Positions 32,590 through 40,062 of a stretch of DNA of 49,343 nucleotides are shown piece by piece. Both the position numbers and the translations under genes were made by a program. Source of the DNA: Paenibacillus amylolyticus (GTDB lineage: Bacteria; Bacillota; Bacilli; Paenibacillales; Paenibacillaceae); NCBI RefSeq assembly GCF_003719335.1, contig NZ_RIAS01000026.1:1-49343 (forward strand). The letters run 5' to 3'. The notes below the pieces were generated by a model, which was given only the letters and a program-made list of their open reading frames with translations, did no database searches and was not told where the DNA came from. Every line of letters starts with the position of its first letter. Positions within the stretch are counted from its first letter, which is position 1.

Positions 32590-33887
32590 TGTTCAAGACC
32601 CTAAAGAATATCTGGCGGGTTGAGGATCTGCGCAAAAGGGTATTATTTACCCTTTTTGTACTGATCATTTACCGCATCGGCTCCTTTGTTCCCGTTCCAG
32701 GTGTTAACAAAGATGTGTTCGAAGCGACAAATTCTGCGGGTAAAGAAGTTTTTGGACTTCTCAATACGTTCTCGGGTGGAGCACTGTTCCAGTTCTCGAT
32801 ATTTGCACTCGGGATCGTTCCTTACATCACTGCGTCTATCATAGTACAGTTGCTTTCCATGGACGTTATTCCTAAATTAGCGGAGTGGGCAAAGCAAGGT
32901 GAACAAGGTAAGAAGAAATCGGCACAACTGACTCGTTATTTAACGATCGGGCTGGCATTGATTCAAGCGTTTGGTACGTCGATCGGATTTAACCGCTTGT
33001 ACAATACAGACATGATCCCTAATGCTACGTTTGCTGATTATATCTTGATCGCGATTGTACTTACGGCCGGTACGTCATTCCTGATGTGGCTTGGTGAGCA
33101 GATCACCGAGAAAGGCATCGGAAACGGAATCTCGATTTTGATCTTTGCGGGTATCCTGTCAACAGTGCCTAACATTATCAAACAAACGATCGAGTCCGAC
33201 TTCATCCAACCTGATCAATTGTTCATGAACATCCTTAAAGGTGTAATCATCGCGATTGTCATCGTGCTGATTATCATCGGGGTCATTTACATTCAACAGG
33301 CGATTCGGAAGATTCCTGTTCAGTACGCAAAACGTGTCGTAGGAAACAAAATGTACGGTGGACAGAATACACATATCCCGCTGAAGATTAATGCAGCTGG
33401 TGTTATCCCTGTCATCTTCGCATCATCGCTGTTGATGTTCCCAACGATTATTGCCAACTTCTGGGCTAATCATGGTTGGGCACAGTGGATCGGTCAAAAC
33501 TTGACTACACACAAACCACTTGGTATGGTGCTGTATGTCGTGATGATCTTCGGATTCACATTCTTCTATACTTTTGTACAGATGAATCCACAGCAGATGG
33601 CTGATAATATGAAAAAGAACGGCGGTTACATTCCGGGTATTCGCCCAGGTAAAGCAACCGAGAAATATCTGACCCGTGTCATGACTCGTTTGACAATGGC
33701 CGGAGCCATCTTCTTGGCAGTCATTTCCGTTCTGCCTGTATTCTTAGGGGCACTTTCTGGTTTGCCTCAATCAGCGCAAATTGGAGGAACTTCCCTCCTG
33801 ATCGTTATCGGTGTTGCGCTGGATACGATGAAGCAAATCGAAAGCCAATTGATCAAACGCCACTACAAAGGTTTTATCAATAAATAG
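32589..33887 (+). CDS. secY: Preprotein translocase channel subunit SecY
   Basis: This 432-residue membrane channel of the Sec system has ten predicted transmembrane helices. It begins MFKTLKNIWRVEDLRKRVLF, has the plug region FSGGALFQFSIFALGIVPYI, and cytosolic loops for SecA and ribosome binding (GQNTHIPLKINAAGVIPVIF is one conserved block). It works with SecE from this window. The ATG overlaps the rplO stop. A long imperfect hairpin follows the gene before adk. Confidence 0.97.
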   Translation: MFKTLKNIWRVEDLRKRVLFTLFVLIIYRIGSFVPVPGVNKDVFEATNSAGKEVFGLLNTFSGGALFQFSIFALGIVPYITASIIVQLLSMDVIPKLAEWAKQGEQGKKKSAQLTRYLTIGLALIQAFGTSIGFNRLYNTDMIPNATFADYILIAIVLTAGTSFLMWLGEQITEKGIGNGISILIFAGILSTVPNIIKQTIESDFIQPDQLFMNILKGVIIAIVIVLIIIGVIYIQQAIRKIPVQYAKRVVGNKMYGGQNTHIPLKINAAGVIPVIFASSLLMFPTIIANFWANHGWAQWIGQNLTTHKPLGMVLYVVMIFGFTFFYTFVQMNPQQMADNMKKNGGYIPGIRPGKATEKYLTRVMTRLTMAGAIFLAVISVLPVFLGALSGLPQSAQIGGTSLLIVIGVALDTMKQIESQLIKRHYKGFINK

Positions 33888-33888
33888 G

Positions 33889-33933
33889 CAATAGGTTCCG
33901 GTTGAGTAAAGATTTACTTGCCGGCACCTATTG
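33889..33933 (+). other. Hairpin between secY and adk
   Basis: CAATAGGT and ACCTATTG form the outer arms, CCGG/CCGG an inner helix and GAGTAAA/TTTACTT the tip, giving an almost continuous imperfect stem of about 19 pairs. There is no T-run, so it may be a processing or stability element rather than a terminator. Confidence 0.5.
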
Positions 33934-33977
33934 TGCTGTTTGTTGATGTAGGGTAGTCTTGGAGGGAGTGACATAAC

Positions 33978-34622
33978 GTGAACATCCTATTCATGGGCCC
34001 TCCGGGGGCAGGAAAAGGTACGCAAGCAGACGTCATTGTGAAAGAGTTCGGTATTCCCCATATTTCAACAGGCGATGCATTTCGCCTTGCGATTAAACAG
34101 GGAACTCCCATTGGCCTGAAAGCCAAGGAATATATGGATCAAGGATTACTTGTACCAGATGATGTAACCATCGGCATCGTTGAAGAACGTTTGCAACAGT
34201 CGGACTGCAGAGAAGGATTCCTCTTGGATGGATTTCCAAGAACTCTGTCTCAGGCAGAAGCACTGGATGGCATCCTGGAACGACTGAACTCAGGTCTTGA
34301 TCATGTGATCAACCTGAAAGTGGATCGCAACAAATTGCTCGCTCGTTTGACGGGGCGTCGTATTTGTAAAAACTGTGGTTCGACTTATCATGTCGTATTT
34401 AATCCACCGAAGCAGGATGGTATCTGTGATAAATGCGGCGGCGAGTTGTACCAGCGCTCTGATGATAACGAAGAGAGCGTAGGCACTCGTTTGGACGAAT
34501 ATATCAACAAAACAGCACCACTCCTCACGTTCTATGAAACTAAAGGCCTTCTTCGTCAAATCGACGGAGAACAGGATATCGATCAAGTTTCTCAAGAAAT
34601 CGTGTCCTTGTTGAGAGGTTAA
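33978..34622 (+). CDS. adk: Adenylate kinase
   Basis: This 214-residue enzyme interconverts ATP, AMP and ADP. It shows the P-loop GPPGAGKGTQ (residues 7-16), the AMP-binding GFPRT segment and a long LID domain with four zinc-ligand cysteines, Cys130, Cys133, Cys150 and Cys153. B. subtilis has Asp at the last position as I recall, so this is the all-cysteine form. The start is GTG 33978 after GGAGGGAGTG. Its place between secY and map is standard. It ends 3 bases before the map start. Confidence 0.96.
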   Translation: MNILFMGPPGAGKGTQADVIVKEFGIPHISTGDAFRLAIKQGTPIGLKAKEYMDQGLLVPDDVTIGIVEERLQQSDCREGFLLDGFPRTLSQAEALDGILERLNSGLDHVINLKVDRNKLLARLTGRRICKNCGSTYHVVFNPPKQDGICDKCGGELYQRSDDNEESVGTRLDEYINKTAPLLTFYETKGLLRQIDGEQDIDQVSQEIVSLLRG

Positions 34623-34625
34623 TTG

Positions 34626-35378
34626 ATGATCATTGGTAAGTCCGAAACGGAACTGGGTTTGATGAGGGAAGCTGGGAGAATTGTTGCAGAAACGCATCGT
34701 CTTTTGGCAGAGCACATTGTTCCTGGTATTACGACTGGTGAACTTGACCATATGGCTGATCAATTTATCCGCAGTCAAGGAGCTGTGCCGTCTTTCAAAG
34801 GTTATAACGGTTTCCCTGCCAGTGTGTGCGCTTCAGTGAATGAAGAGTTGGTACATGGATTTCCCGGCAAACGCAAGTTGAACGAGGGCGATATCGTTAC
34901 GTTTGACATTGGCGCGCAGTACCAAGGGTATCATGGAGATTCTGCCTGGACCTATCCAGTCGGTCGTATTTCCGAAGAAGCTCGTCGTCTTCTGGACGTT
35001 ACCGAGGCTTCATTATACGCAGGACTAGCGCTGGTAAAACCAGACGTTCGCTTGTTTACAATATCTCATGCAATTCAGAAATATATCGAAGATGAAGGGT
35101 TTTCCGTCGTTCGTGAATATGTCGGTCACGGCATTGGAGCGAATCTGCACGAAGAACCATCGATTCCGAACTATGGTCTTCCTGATCGTGGACCAAGGCT
35201 AAAGGCTGGTATGGTGCTGGCTATTGAGCCAATGGTTAACGCAGGCAGACGGTATGTGAAAACGTTGGAAGATAACTGGACTGTCGTTACAGCTGATGGA
35301 TCGTTATGTGCCCACTTTGAACACACCGTAGCAGTTACACCTGAAGGTATGGAAATTTTCACAAAACTGAATGCGTAG
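34626..35378 (+). CDS. map: Methionine aminopeptidase, type I
   Basis: This 250-residue metalloprotease removes the initiator methionine from nascent proteins. The metal-ligand pattern is visible: FDIGAQYQGYHGDSAW (two Asp), YVGHGIGANLHEEPSIPNYG (His), AIEPM (Glu) and FEHTVAV (Glu). ATG 34626 is 7 bases from GAGAGG; the TTG at 34623 is in frame but too close. It is directly after adk and probably shares its message. Confidence 0.96.
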   Translation: MIIGKSETELGLMREAGRIVAETHRLLAEHIVPGITTGELDHMADQFIRSQGAVPSFKGYNGFPASVCASVNEELVHGFPGKRKLNEGDIVTFDIGAQYQGYHGDSAWTYPVGRISEEARRLLDVTEASLYAGLALVKPDVRLFTISHAIQKYIEDEGFSVVREYVGHGIGANLHEEPSIPNYGLPDRGPRLKAGMVLAIEPMVNAGRRYVKTLEDNWTVVTADGSLCAHFEHTVAVTPEGMEIFTKLNA

Positions 35379-35388
35379 GTGATTAGGC

Positions 35389-35697
35389 ATGAACAATCCG
35401 TCGAATCCGCAGCTCGGTCAACTTGTGAAGATCCGTAAAGGCCGCAATGCGGACCAAGCCGCAGTAATTGTTGCTATAGTAGACAATAGGTTCGTATATA
35501 TCGCGGATGGAGACAAACGTAAGTTTGACCAACCCAAGAAGAAGAATGTTCTTCATCTTGAACTTCAACCGATGATTAGCAGCGAGGTTGTAAACAGTTT
35601 AAACGAGAGTGGTCGGGTGACAAACGGAAAGCTCCGCTATGCGGTTCATTCGTTTCTGGAATCCACCAACATTCAAGCTGAAGAGAAAGGAGACTGA
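35389..35697 (+). CDS. KOW-domain RNA-binding protein (L14e-like)
   Basis: This 102-residue protein has an N-terminal KOW/SH3-like fold: GQLVKIRKGRNADQAAVIVA, then FVYIADGDKRKFDQPKKKN. It resembles eukaryotic and archaeal L14e/L27e and the small Bacillus protein encoded between map and infA (ybzG region). The role is not established as far as I know; binding to rRNA or ribosomes is inferred from fold and place. The C-terminal 45 residues are polar and helical. It starts at ATG 35389, 10 bases after map, and ends 3 bases before infA with GAAAGGAG as the infA ribosome site. Confidence 0.85.
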   Translation: MNNPSNPQLGQLVKIRKGRNADQAAVIVAIVDNRFVYIADGDKRKFDQPKKKNVLHLELQPMISSEVVNSLNESGRVTNGKLRYAVHSFLESTNIQAEEKGD

Positions 35698-35700
35698 CTA

Positions 35701-35916
35701 ATGGCCAAGGAAGATGTCATTGAAGTGGAAGGCACGGTTCTTGAACCACTGCCGAATGCAACGTTCAAGGTTGAGCTTGAGAATGGTCATCAAATTCTCG
35801 CTCACGTTTCCGGAAAATTGCGGATGCACTTCATCCGTATCCTGACTGGAGACAAAGTAGTTGTTCAGTTATCGCCTTATGATCTAACAAAAGGTCGTAT
35901 AACTTACCGTAAATAG
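35701..35916 (+). CDS. infA: Translation initiation factor IF-1
   Basis: This 71-residue OB-fold factor occupies the A site of the 30S subunit during initiation. The sequence KEDVIEVEGTVLEPLPNATF, HVSGKLRMHFIRILTGDKV and the end KGRITYRK are canonical. It is followed by a 152-base spacer with tandem hairpin repeats before rpmJ, far longer than the usual few dozen bases. Confidence 0.97.
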   Translation: MAKEDVIEVEGTVLEPLPNATFKVELENGHQILAHVSGKLRMHFIRILTGDKVVVQLSPYDLTKGRITYRK

Positions 35917-35943
35917 TAGTAGACAGTTGCAATGAACTGTGAA

Positions 35944-36060
35944 GCTTATGAAGCGGGTTTTGCCCGGCAAAACTTGCGAAAGCTTCGAAGCCGGTTTTAC
36001 AATAGTAGAACGAGGTCAATGCTTACGAAGAGGGTTTTGCTAAGCAGAACTTTGAGGAGG
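35944..36060 (+). repeat. Three tandem imperfect repeats with hairpins (infA-rpmJ spacer)
   Basis: Units begin at 35944 (GCTTATGAAGCGGGTTTTGC), 35982 (GCTTCGAAGCCGGTTTTAC) and 36021 (GCTTACGAAGAGGGTTTTGC), with a period of 38-39 bases. Each can form a 7-base-pair hairpin: GTTTTGC/GCAAAAC (35957-35973), GTTTTAC/GTAGAAC (35994-36011) and GTTTTGC/GCAGAAC (36034-36050). The sixth pair is G-C in copies 1 and 3 and A-T in copy 2, a compensating change. Copy 3 runs into the rpmJ ribosome site GAGGAGG. A further small hairpin, ACAGTT/AACTGT, lies at 35921-35940. Confidence 0.8.
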
Positions 36061-36068
36061 TAATTCAC

Positions 36069-36182
36069 ATGAAGGTAAGACCTTCGGTCAAGCCGATTTG
36101 CGAAAAATGCAAAGTCATTCGCCGCAAAGGGAATGTAATGGTTATCTGTGAAAATCCAAAACACAAACAAAAACAAGGTTAA
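36069..36182 (+). CDS. rpmJ: Ribosomal protein L36
   Basis: This 37-residue zinc-ribbon protein of the 50S subunit reads MKVRPSVKPICEKCKVIRRK and ends KHKQKQG. Zinc ligands Cys11, Cys14, Cys27 and His32 are all present. It starts at ATG 36069 behind TTGAGGAGG. It lies between infA and rpsM as expected. The unusual repeat array directly upstream could affect its translation. Confidence 0.96.
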   Translation: MKVRPSVKPICEKCKVIRRKGNVMVICENPKHKQKQG

Positions 36183-36202
36183 TGAAGGGGGTGTAGCGTA
36201 AA

Positions 36203-36571
36203 ATGGCACGTATAGCTGGTGTGGATTTGCCACGTGATAAGCGCGTTGAGATCGCCTTAACTTATATTTTCGGAATCGGTAAAACGACTTCCCAGAAAAT
36301 TCTGAGCTCTACAGGCATCAATCCGGACACTCGTGTTCGCGATTTGACGGAAGATGAAGTCAGCAAATTGCGTGAAAGTATCGACAAAGAGGTCAAAGTA
36401 GAAGGTGACCTGCGTCGTGAAATCTCTTTGAATATTAAACGTTTGACGGAGATCGGTTGTTACCGTGGAGTTCGTCATCGTCGTGGTCTGCCTGTTCGTG
36501 GACAACGTACGAAAACGAATGCTCGTACTCGTAAAGGTCCTCGTCGTACTGTAGCAAACAAGAAGAAATAA
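36203..36571 (+). CDS. rpsM: Ribosomal protein S13
   Basis: This 122-residue 30S head protein forms bridges with the 50S subunit and contacts P-site tRNA with its basic tail. It begins ARIAGVDLPRDKRVEIALTY and ends KTNARTRKGPRRTVANKKK. GAAGGGGGTG precedes ATG 36203. It is the first ribosomal gene of the classical alpha operon (S13-S11-alpha-L17). Confidence 0.97.
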   Translation: MARIAGVDLPRDKRVEIALTYIFGIGKTTSQKILSSTGINPDTRVRDLTEDEVSKLRESIDKEVKVEGDLRREISLNIKRLTEIGCYRGVRHRRGLPVRGQRTKTNARTRKGPRRTVANKKK

Positions 36572-36590
36572 TAAGGGGGGATAAGAGAAA

Positions 36591-36986
36591 ATGGCTAAAC
36601 CGAAAAAAGTCGTACGTACTAAACGTCGTGACCGTAAAAATATTGAATCTGGCGTGGCACATATCCGTTCCACTTTCAATAACACTATCGTTACTATTAC
36701 GGATCCTCACGGAAATGCAATTTCGTGGGCAAGCTCCGGCGGCCTCGGGTACAGAGGTTCCCGTAAATCGACTCCGTTTGCTGCACAAATGGCTGCTGAA
36801 GCTGCTGCCAAAGCTGCAATGGAGCATGGGATGAAATCCGTTGAGGTTATGGTTAAAGGACCAGGCGCAGGCCGTGAAGCAGCGATCCGCTCTTTGCAAG
36901 CTGCTGGTCTTGAAGTTAACCTGATCAAAGACGTAACTCCAGTCCCGCATAACGGATGCCGTCCTCCAAAACGTCGTCGTGTCTAA
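36591..36986 (+). CDS. rpsK: Ribosomal protein S11
   Basis: This 131-residue platform protein of the 30S subunit lies near the E-site codon. Family text: HIRSTFNNTIVTITDPHGNA and GPGAGREAAIRSLQAAGLEV, ending in PHNGCRPPKRRRV. ATG 36591 follows AAGGGGGG. A gap of 136 bases to rpoA follows, with no promoter or terminator I can defend. Confidence 0.97.
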   Translation: MAKPKKVVRTKRRDRKNIESGVAHIRSTFNNTIVTITDPHGNAISWASSGGLGYRGSRKSTPFAAQMAAEAAAKAAMEHGMKSVEVMVKGPGAGREAAIRSLQAAGLEVNLIKDVTPVPHNGCRPPKRRRV

Positions 36987-37122
36987 TGAGATTTGCCCCT
37001 GCGTGTGGTATACTTCCGGCACAATCTGCTAATAATGGTTGTTTAGGCATACTACTACATGTTTTCGCAAGAGAAGGTAAATGTTTCATAAAGGACCGAC
37101 GTTTTGAAGGAGGGGTATTGCA

Positions 37123-38067
37123 GTGATAGAAATCGAAAAGCCGAAAATTGAGACGGTAGACGTCAACGATGATGGCACCTATGGGAAATTCGTAGTAGAA
37201 CCGCTGGAGCGCGGATACGGTACGACGCTTGGAAACTCGCTTCGCCGAATCCTGCTCTCATCACTGCCGGGTGCGGCAGTGTCTTCGGTTCAAATCGATG
37301 GCGTTCTGCATGAATTTGCTACAGTTCCTGGCGTAATGGAAGACGTTACAGAGATTATCCTTAACCTGAAAGCTTTGTCGCTCAAAATTCATTCTGACGA
37401 GGAGAAAGTGCTCGAGATTGATGCTGAAGGCGAAGGAGCAATCACGGCTGGAGACATTCGTGCTGATTCCGATGTGGAAATCCTTAACCCGGATCTTCAC
37501 ATTGCTACGCTTGGACCAGGTTCGAGACTTCACATGCGTATTTTTGCCAATCGCGGTCGCGGCTACGTCCAGGCAGATCGGAATAAACGCGATGACCAGC
37601 CGATCGGCGTCATCCCTGTCGATTCCATCTTCACCCCGATCAGCCGCGTTAACTACGCTGTGGAAAATACGCGTGTAGGCCAAGTAACCAACTATGACAA
37701 GCTCACGTTGGAAGTTTGGACTGACGGAAGTATTCGTCCTGAAGAGGCTGTAAGCCTTGGCGCTAAAATTTTGACCGAGCATCTGATGCTCTTCGTGGGT
37801 CTTACAGACGAAGCGAAGGATGCAGAGATCATGGTTGAAAAAGAAGAAGACAAAAAAGAAAAAGTACTCGAAATGACGATCGAAGAGCTGGATCTCTCTG
37901 TTCGTTCCTACAACTGCCTCAAACGTGCTGGTATTAATACCGTACAAGAGCTGACTACGAAAACGGAAGAAGACATGATGAAAGTCCGTAACCTCGGACG
38001 CAAGTCTTTGGAAGAAGTTCAAGAGAAGCTTGAGGAACTTGGTTTGGGATTACGTACAGAAGAATAG
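37123..38067 (+). CDS. rpoA: RNA polymerase alpha subunit
   Basis: This 314-residue subunit dimerises to scaffold RNA polymerase assembly. The N-terminal domain (about residues 1-228) has EPLERGYGTTLGNSLRRILL, and a charged linker (EKEEDKKEKVLEM) leads to the C-terminal domain (about 245-310) with the helix-hairpin-helix surface for UP elements and activators: SVRSYNCLKRAGINTVQEL and RNLGRKSLEEVQEKLEELG. It starts at GTG 37123 behind GAAGGAGGGG. It is followed by rplQ after 34 bases. Confidence 0.97.
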   Translation: MIEIEKPKIETVDVNDDGTYGKFVVEPLERGYGTTLGNSLRRILLSSLPGAAVSSVQIDGVLHEFATVPGVMEDVTEIILNLKALSLKIHSDEEKVLEIDAEGEGAITAGDIRADSDVEILNPDLHIATLGPGSRLHMRIFANRGRGYVQADRNKRDDQPIGVIPVDSIFTPISRVNYAVENTRVGQVTNYDKLTLEVWTDGSIRPEEAVSLGAKILTEHLMLFVGLTDEAKDAEIMVEKEEDKKEKVLEMTIEELDLSVRSYNCLKRAGINTVQELTTKTEEDMMKVRNLGRKSLEEVQEKLEELGLGLRTEE

Positions 38068-38101
38068 ACAGCTGAGTGCTTGAAGTGAAGGAGGGAAAAC
38101 A

Positions 38102-38467
38102 ATGGCATACCAAAAGTTGGGCCGTAATTCCAGCGCACGTAAAGCTTTGTTCCGTGACCTGGTAACCGACCTGTTCTTATACGAGCGCATTCAGACAACT
38201 GAAGCGAAAGCAAAAGAGGTTCGCTCTATTGCTGAAAAACTGATCACTAAAGCGAAAAAGGGAGATCTTCATGCCCGTCGCCAAGTGGCAGCATATGTTC
38301 GCCGCGAAACTATCGATGGTGAGCAAGATGCAATCCAAAAACTGTTTAGCGAATTGTCCGGTCGTTACGCTGAGCGTCCAGGCGGATACACACGTATCCT
38401 GAAACTGGGACCTCGTCGTGGTGACGCAGCGCCTATGGTTTACTTGGAACTGGTAGACCGCGCGTAA
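38102..38467 (+). CDS. rplQ: Ribosomal protein L17
   Basis: This 121-residue 50S protein lies near the tunnel exit. The text YQKLGRNSSARKALFRDLVT and GYTRILKLGPRRGDAAPMVY is diagnostic. It is the last gene of the S10-spc-alpha array; two hairpins with T-rich tails follow. Confidence 0.97.
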   Translation: MAYQKLGRNSSARKALFRDLVTDLFLYERIQTTEAKAKEVRSIAEKLITKAKKGDLHARRQVAAYVRRETIDGEQDAIQKLFSELSGRYAERPGGYTRILKLGPRRGDAAPMVYLELVDRA

Positions 38468-38484
38468 TACAGATGTGAGATGAG

Positions 38485-38528
38485 GAAAGGGGACAGAGTC
38501 CAAGATTCTGGGTAAACCCTTTTTTTCT
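38485..38528 (+). terminator. Terminator at the end of the S10-spc-alpha array
   Basis: The outer arms GAAAGGG (38485-38491) and CCCTTTT and the inner arms CAGAG and TTCTG form a two-part stem, followed by seven or more T residues. Confidence 0.7.
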
Positions 38529-38555
38529 CTTCATTCCGGAATTCGTGCTGTAAAT

Positions 38556-38580
38556 GAAGCTCCGTAAGGGGCTTCTTTTG
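38556..38580 (+). terminator. Second terminator hairpin before truA
   Basis: GAAGCTCC (38556-38563) and GGGGCTTC (38568-38575) pair with one G-T and a GTAA loop, followed by TTTTG. Confidence 0.65.
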
Positions 38581-38606
38581 CTGTTCGGGATAGGCTTATG
38601 TATAGT
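38578..38606 (+). promoter_or_regulatory. Possible SigA promoter of truA
   Basis: TTGCTG (38578-38583) and TATAGT (38601-38606) have a 17-base spacer. The -35 match is weak. Confidence 0.4.
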
Positions 38607-38627
38607 ATGGAACAAAGGTGTGGTAAT

Positions 38628-39401
38628 ATGCGCAACTTATGTATGACGGTAACTTACGATGGCACGGCCTACTACGGCTTTCAAGTACAGCCAGGAGGTA
38701 ACACCATTCAGGACCACCTTGAGGATGCCATTCGTGCGTTGACTGGTGAGACGGTGAAAATCACGGGTTCAGGCCGAACAGATGCAGGCGTTCATGCCCG
38801 CAGACAAATCTTCAATTTTCCTACAGCGTCCCAGATTCCAGTGGAACGTTGGTGTATTGCACTCAACTCCAGATTGCCATCTGACATTGTTGTTATTGAT
38901 GCAATGGAGGTACCGCTAGATTTTCATTCTCGTTATGCGGCGAAAAAGAAAACCTATCGATATACGGTCAATGCAAACCAATTCCCGGATGTCTTTAACA
39001 GAAGACTGCAGCATCATCATCATGCCAAGCTGGACATCACTGCTATGGAGGAGGGCCTGCGTCATTTCATAGGCACATATGACTTTACTTCCTTTGCTTC
39101 ACGCAAGTCTCAGAAAGAGAATCATGTACGTTCGGTATACGAAGCATGGATAGAAGTGGACCGTTCAATGTGCAGGGACCATCCTCGCGATCAAGGTGTC
39201 ATTCACATTTATGTGAGTGGTAACGGCTTTTTGCAACATATGGTGCGTATTATTGTCGGGACGTTGCTGGAGATCGGAGAGGGCAAACGGAAAGCCTCTG
39301 ATGTGCCGAATATGATTGCTGCATGCAATCGTTCTGCTGCAGGACCTACTGCAGTTAGTTGCGGTTTAATGCTCTGGGATCTTGAATACAAAAAAGATTA
39401 A
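38628..39401 (+). CDS. truA: tRNA pseudouridine synthase A
   Basis: This 257-residue enzyme makes pseudouridine at positions 38-40 in the anticodon arm of many tRNAs. The catalytic aspartate is in GSGRTDAGVHARRQIFNF; YRYTVNANQFPDVFNRR and the C-terminal GNGFLQHMVRIIVGTLLEIG are family features. The start ATG 38628 matches the usual beginning (MRNLCMTVTYDG) and has AAAGGTGTGG upstream; ATG 38598 and 38607 are in frame but would give a non-homologous start. In B. subtilis three transporter genes separate rplQ from truA; here there are only terminators. Confidence 0.93.
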   Translation: MRNLCMTVTYDGTAYYGFQVQPGGNTIQDHLEDAIRALTGETVKITGSGRTDAGVHARRQIFNFPTASQIPVERWCIALNSRLPSDIVVIDAMEVPLDFHSRYAAKKKTYRYTVNANQFPDVFNRRLQHHHHAKLDITAMEEGLRHFIGTYDFTSFASRKSQKENHVRSVYEAWIEVDRSMCRDHPRDQGVIHIYVSGNGFLQHMVRIIVGTLLEIGEGKRKASDVPNMIAACNRSAAGPTAVSCGLMLWDLEYKKD

Positions 39402-39430
39402 ATTTGATGAGTAAAATGCTTAAATTATAC

Positions 39431-39459
39431 TTGCGATTTGGTCTCCTATCATGTAATAT
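39431..39459 (+). promoter_or_regulatory. SigA promoter of rplM-rpsI
   Basis: TTGCGA (39431-39436) and TAATAT (39454-39459) have a 17-base spacer. Transcription would start near 39466, at the 5' edge of the leader structure. Confidence 0.6.
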
Positions 39460-39463
39460 AAAA

Positions 39464-39522
39464 GTTGTGTTTTCTTAATGGCTTTCCCACAGCCCCAATT
39501 AAGATGTTCACATCGCAACAAC
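39464..39522 (+). promoter_or_regulatory. L13-type leader RNA
   Basis: Nested helices are visible: GTTGTG (39464-39469) with CGCAAC (39514-39519), CTTAAT (39474-39479) with ATTAAG (39498-39503), and GGCT (39480-39483) with AGCC (39491-39494). There is also a small GATG-TTCA-CATC hairpin (39503-39514) whose last base the closing helix would also need. This compact fold at the start of the rplM message fits the L13 leader family, a presumed autoregulatory site. Confidence 0.65.
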
Positions 39523-39605
39523 TATCCATCAACACCTAAAGTTATCACTTAACGAACGAAGATAAATGAAAATGATGATTTTGAACATTTAAGGAGGAAC
39601 TTTTC

Positions 39606-40043
39606 ATGCGTACTACGTACATGGCGAAGCCTAACGAAGTTGAGCGCCAATGGCACATCATTGATGCTGAAGGCAAAACCCTCGGACGTTTGGCGAGCGA
39701 AGCAGCTGCTTTGATCCGCGGCAAACATAAGCCACAATTCACTCCACATGTGGACACTGGCGATTTCGTTGTTATCATCAATGCAGAGAAAATTGTATTG
39801 ACTGGTAAAAAAATGCAAGGTAAAAAATACTACCGTCACTCGATGCACCCAGGTGGTTTGAAAGTAACTACTGCAGAAGAGATGGTTAAAAACAAACCTG
39901 AACGTATGTTGGAATTGGCAGTTCGCGGTATGCTTCCTAAAACTCGCATGGGCGAGAAAATGAAGCTGAGACTTAAAGCGTACAGAGGCACTGAGCATCC
40001 ACACGCAGCACAAAAACCAGAAGTTTACGAACTTCGCGGTTAA
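39606..40043 (+). CDS. rplM: Ribosomal protein L13
   Basis: This 145-residue early-assembly protein of the 50S subunit has the same length I recall in B. subtilis. Segments RQWHIIDAEGKTLGRLASEA, HVDTGDFVVIINAEKI and HPGGLKVTTAEEM are diagnostic. It starts at ATG 39606 behind AAGGAGGAAC. It forms an operon with rpsI, 19 bases downstream, and is preceded by an L13-type leader. Confidence 0.97.
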   Translation: MRTTYMAKPNEVERQWHIIDAEGKTLGRLASEAAALIRGKHKPQFTPHVDTGDFVVIINAEKIVLTGKKMQGKKYYRHSMHPGGLKVTTAEEMVKNKPERMLELAVRGMLPKTRMGEKMKLRLKAYRGTEHPHAAQKPEVYELRG

Positions 40044-40062
40044 TTAAAAGGAGGACAGTTTC

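Noticed and set aside
35944..36060. CRISPR array interpretation of the tandem repeats
   Set aside because: Only three imperfect units with no unique spacers between them, and no cas genes.
35929..36063. 43-codon arginine-rich frame in the infA-rpmJ spacer (from ATG 35929)
   Set aside because: No ribosome site, and only copy 1 of the repeat lies in a frame that gives the AYE..GFA peptide; structure explains the repeats better.
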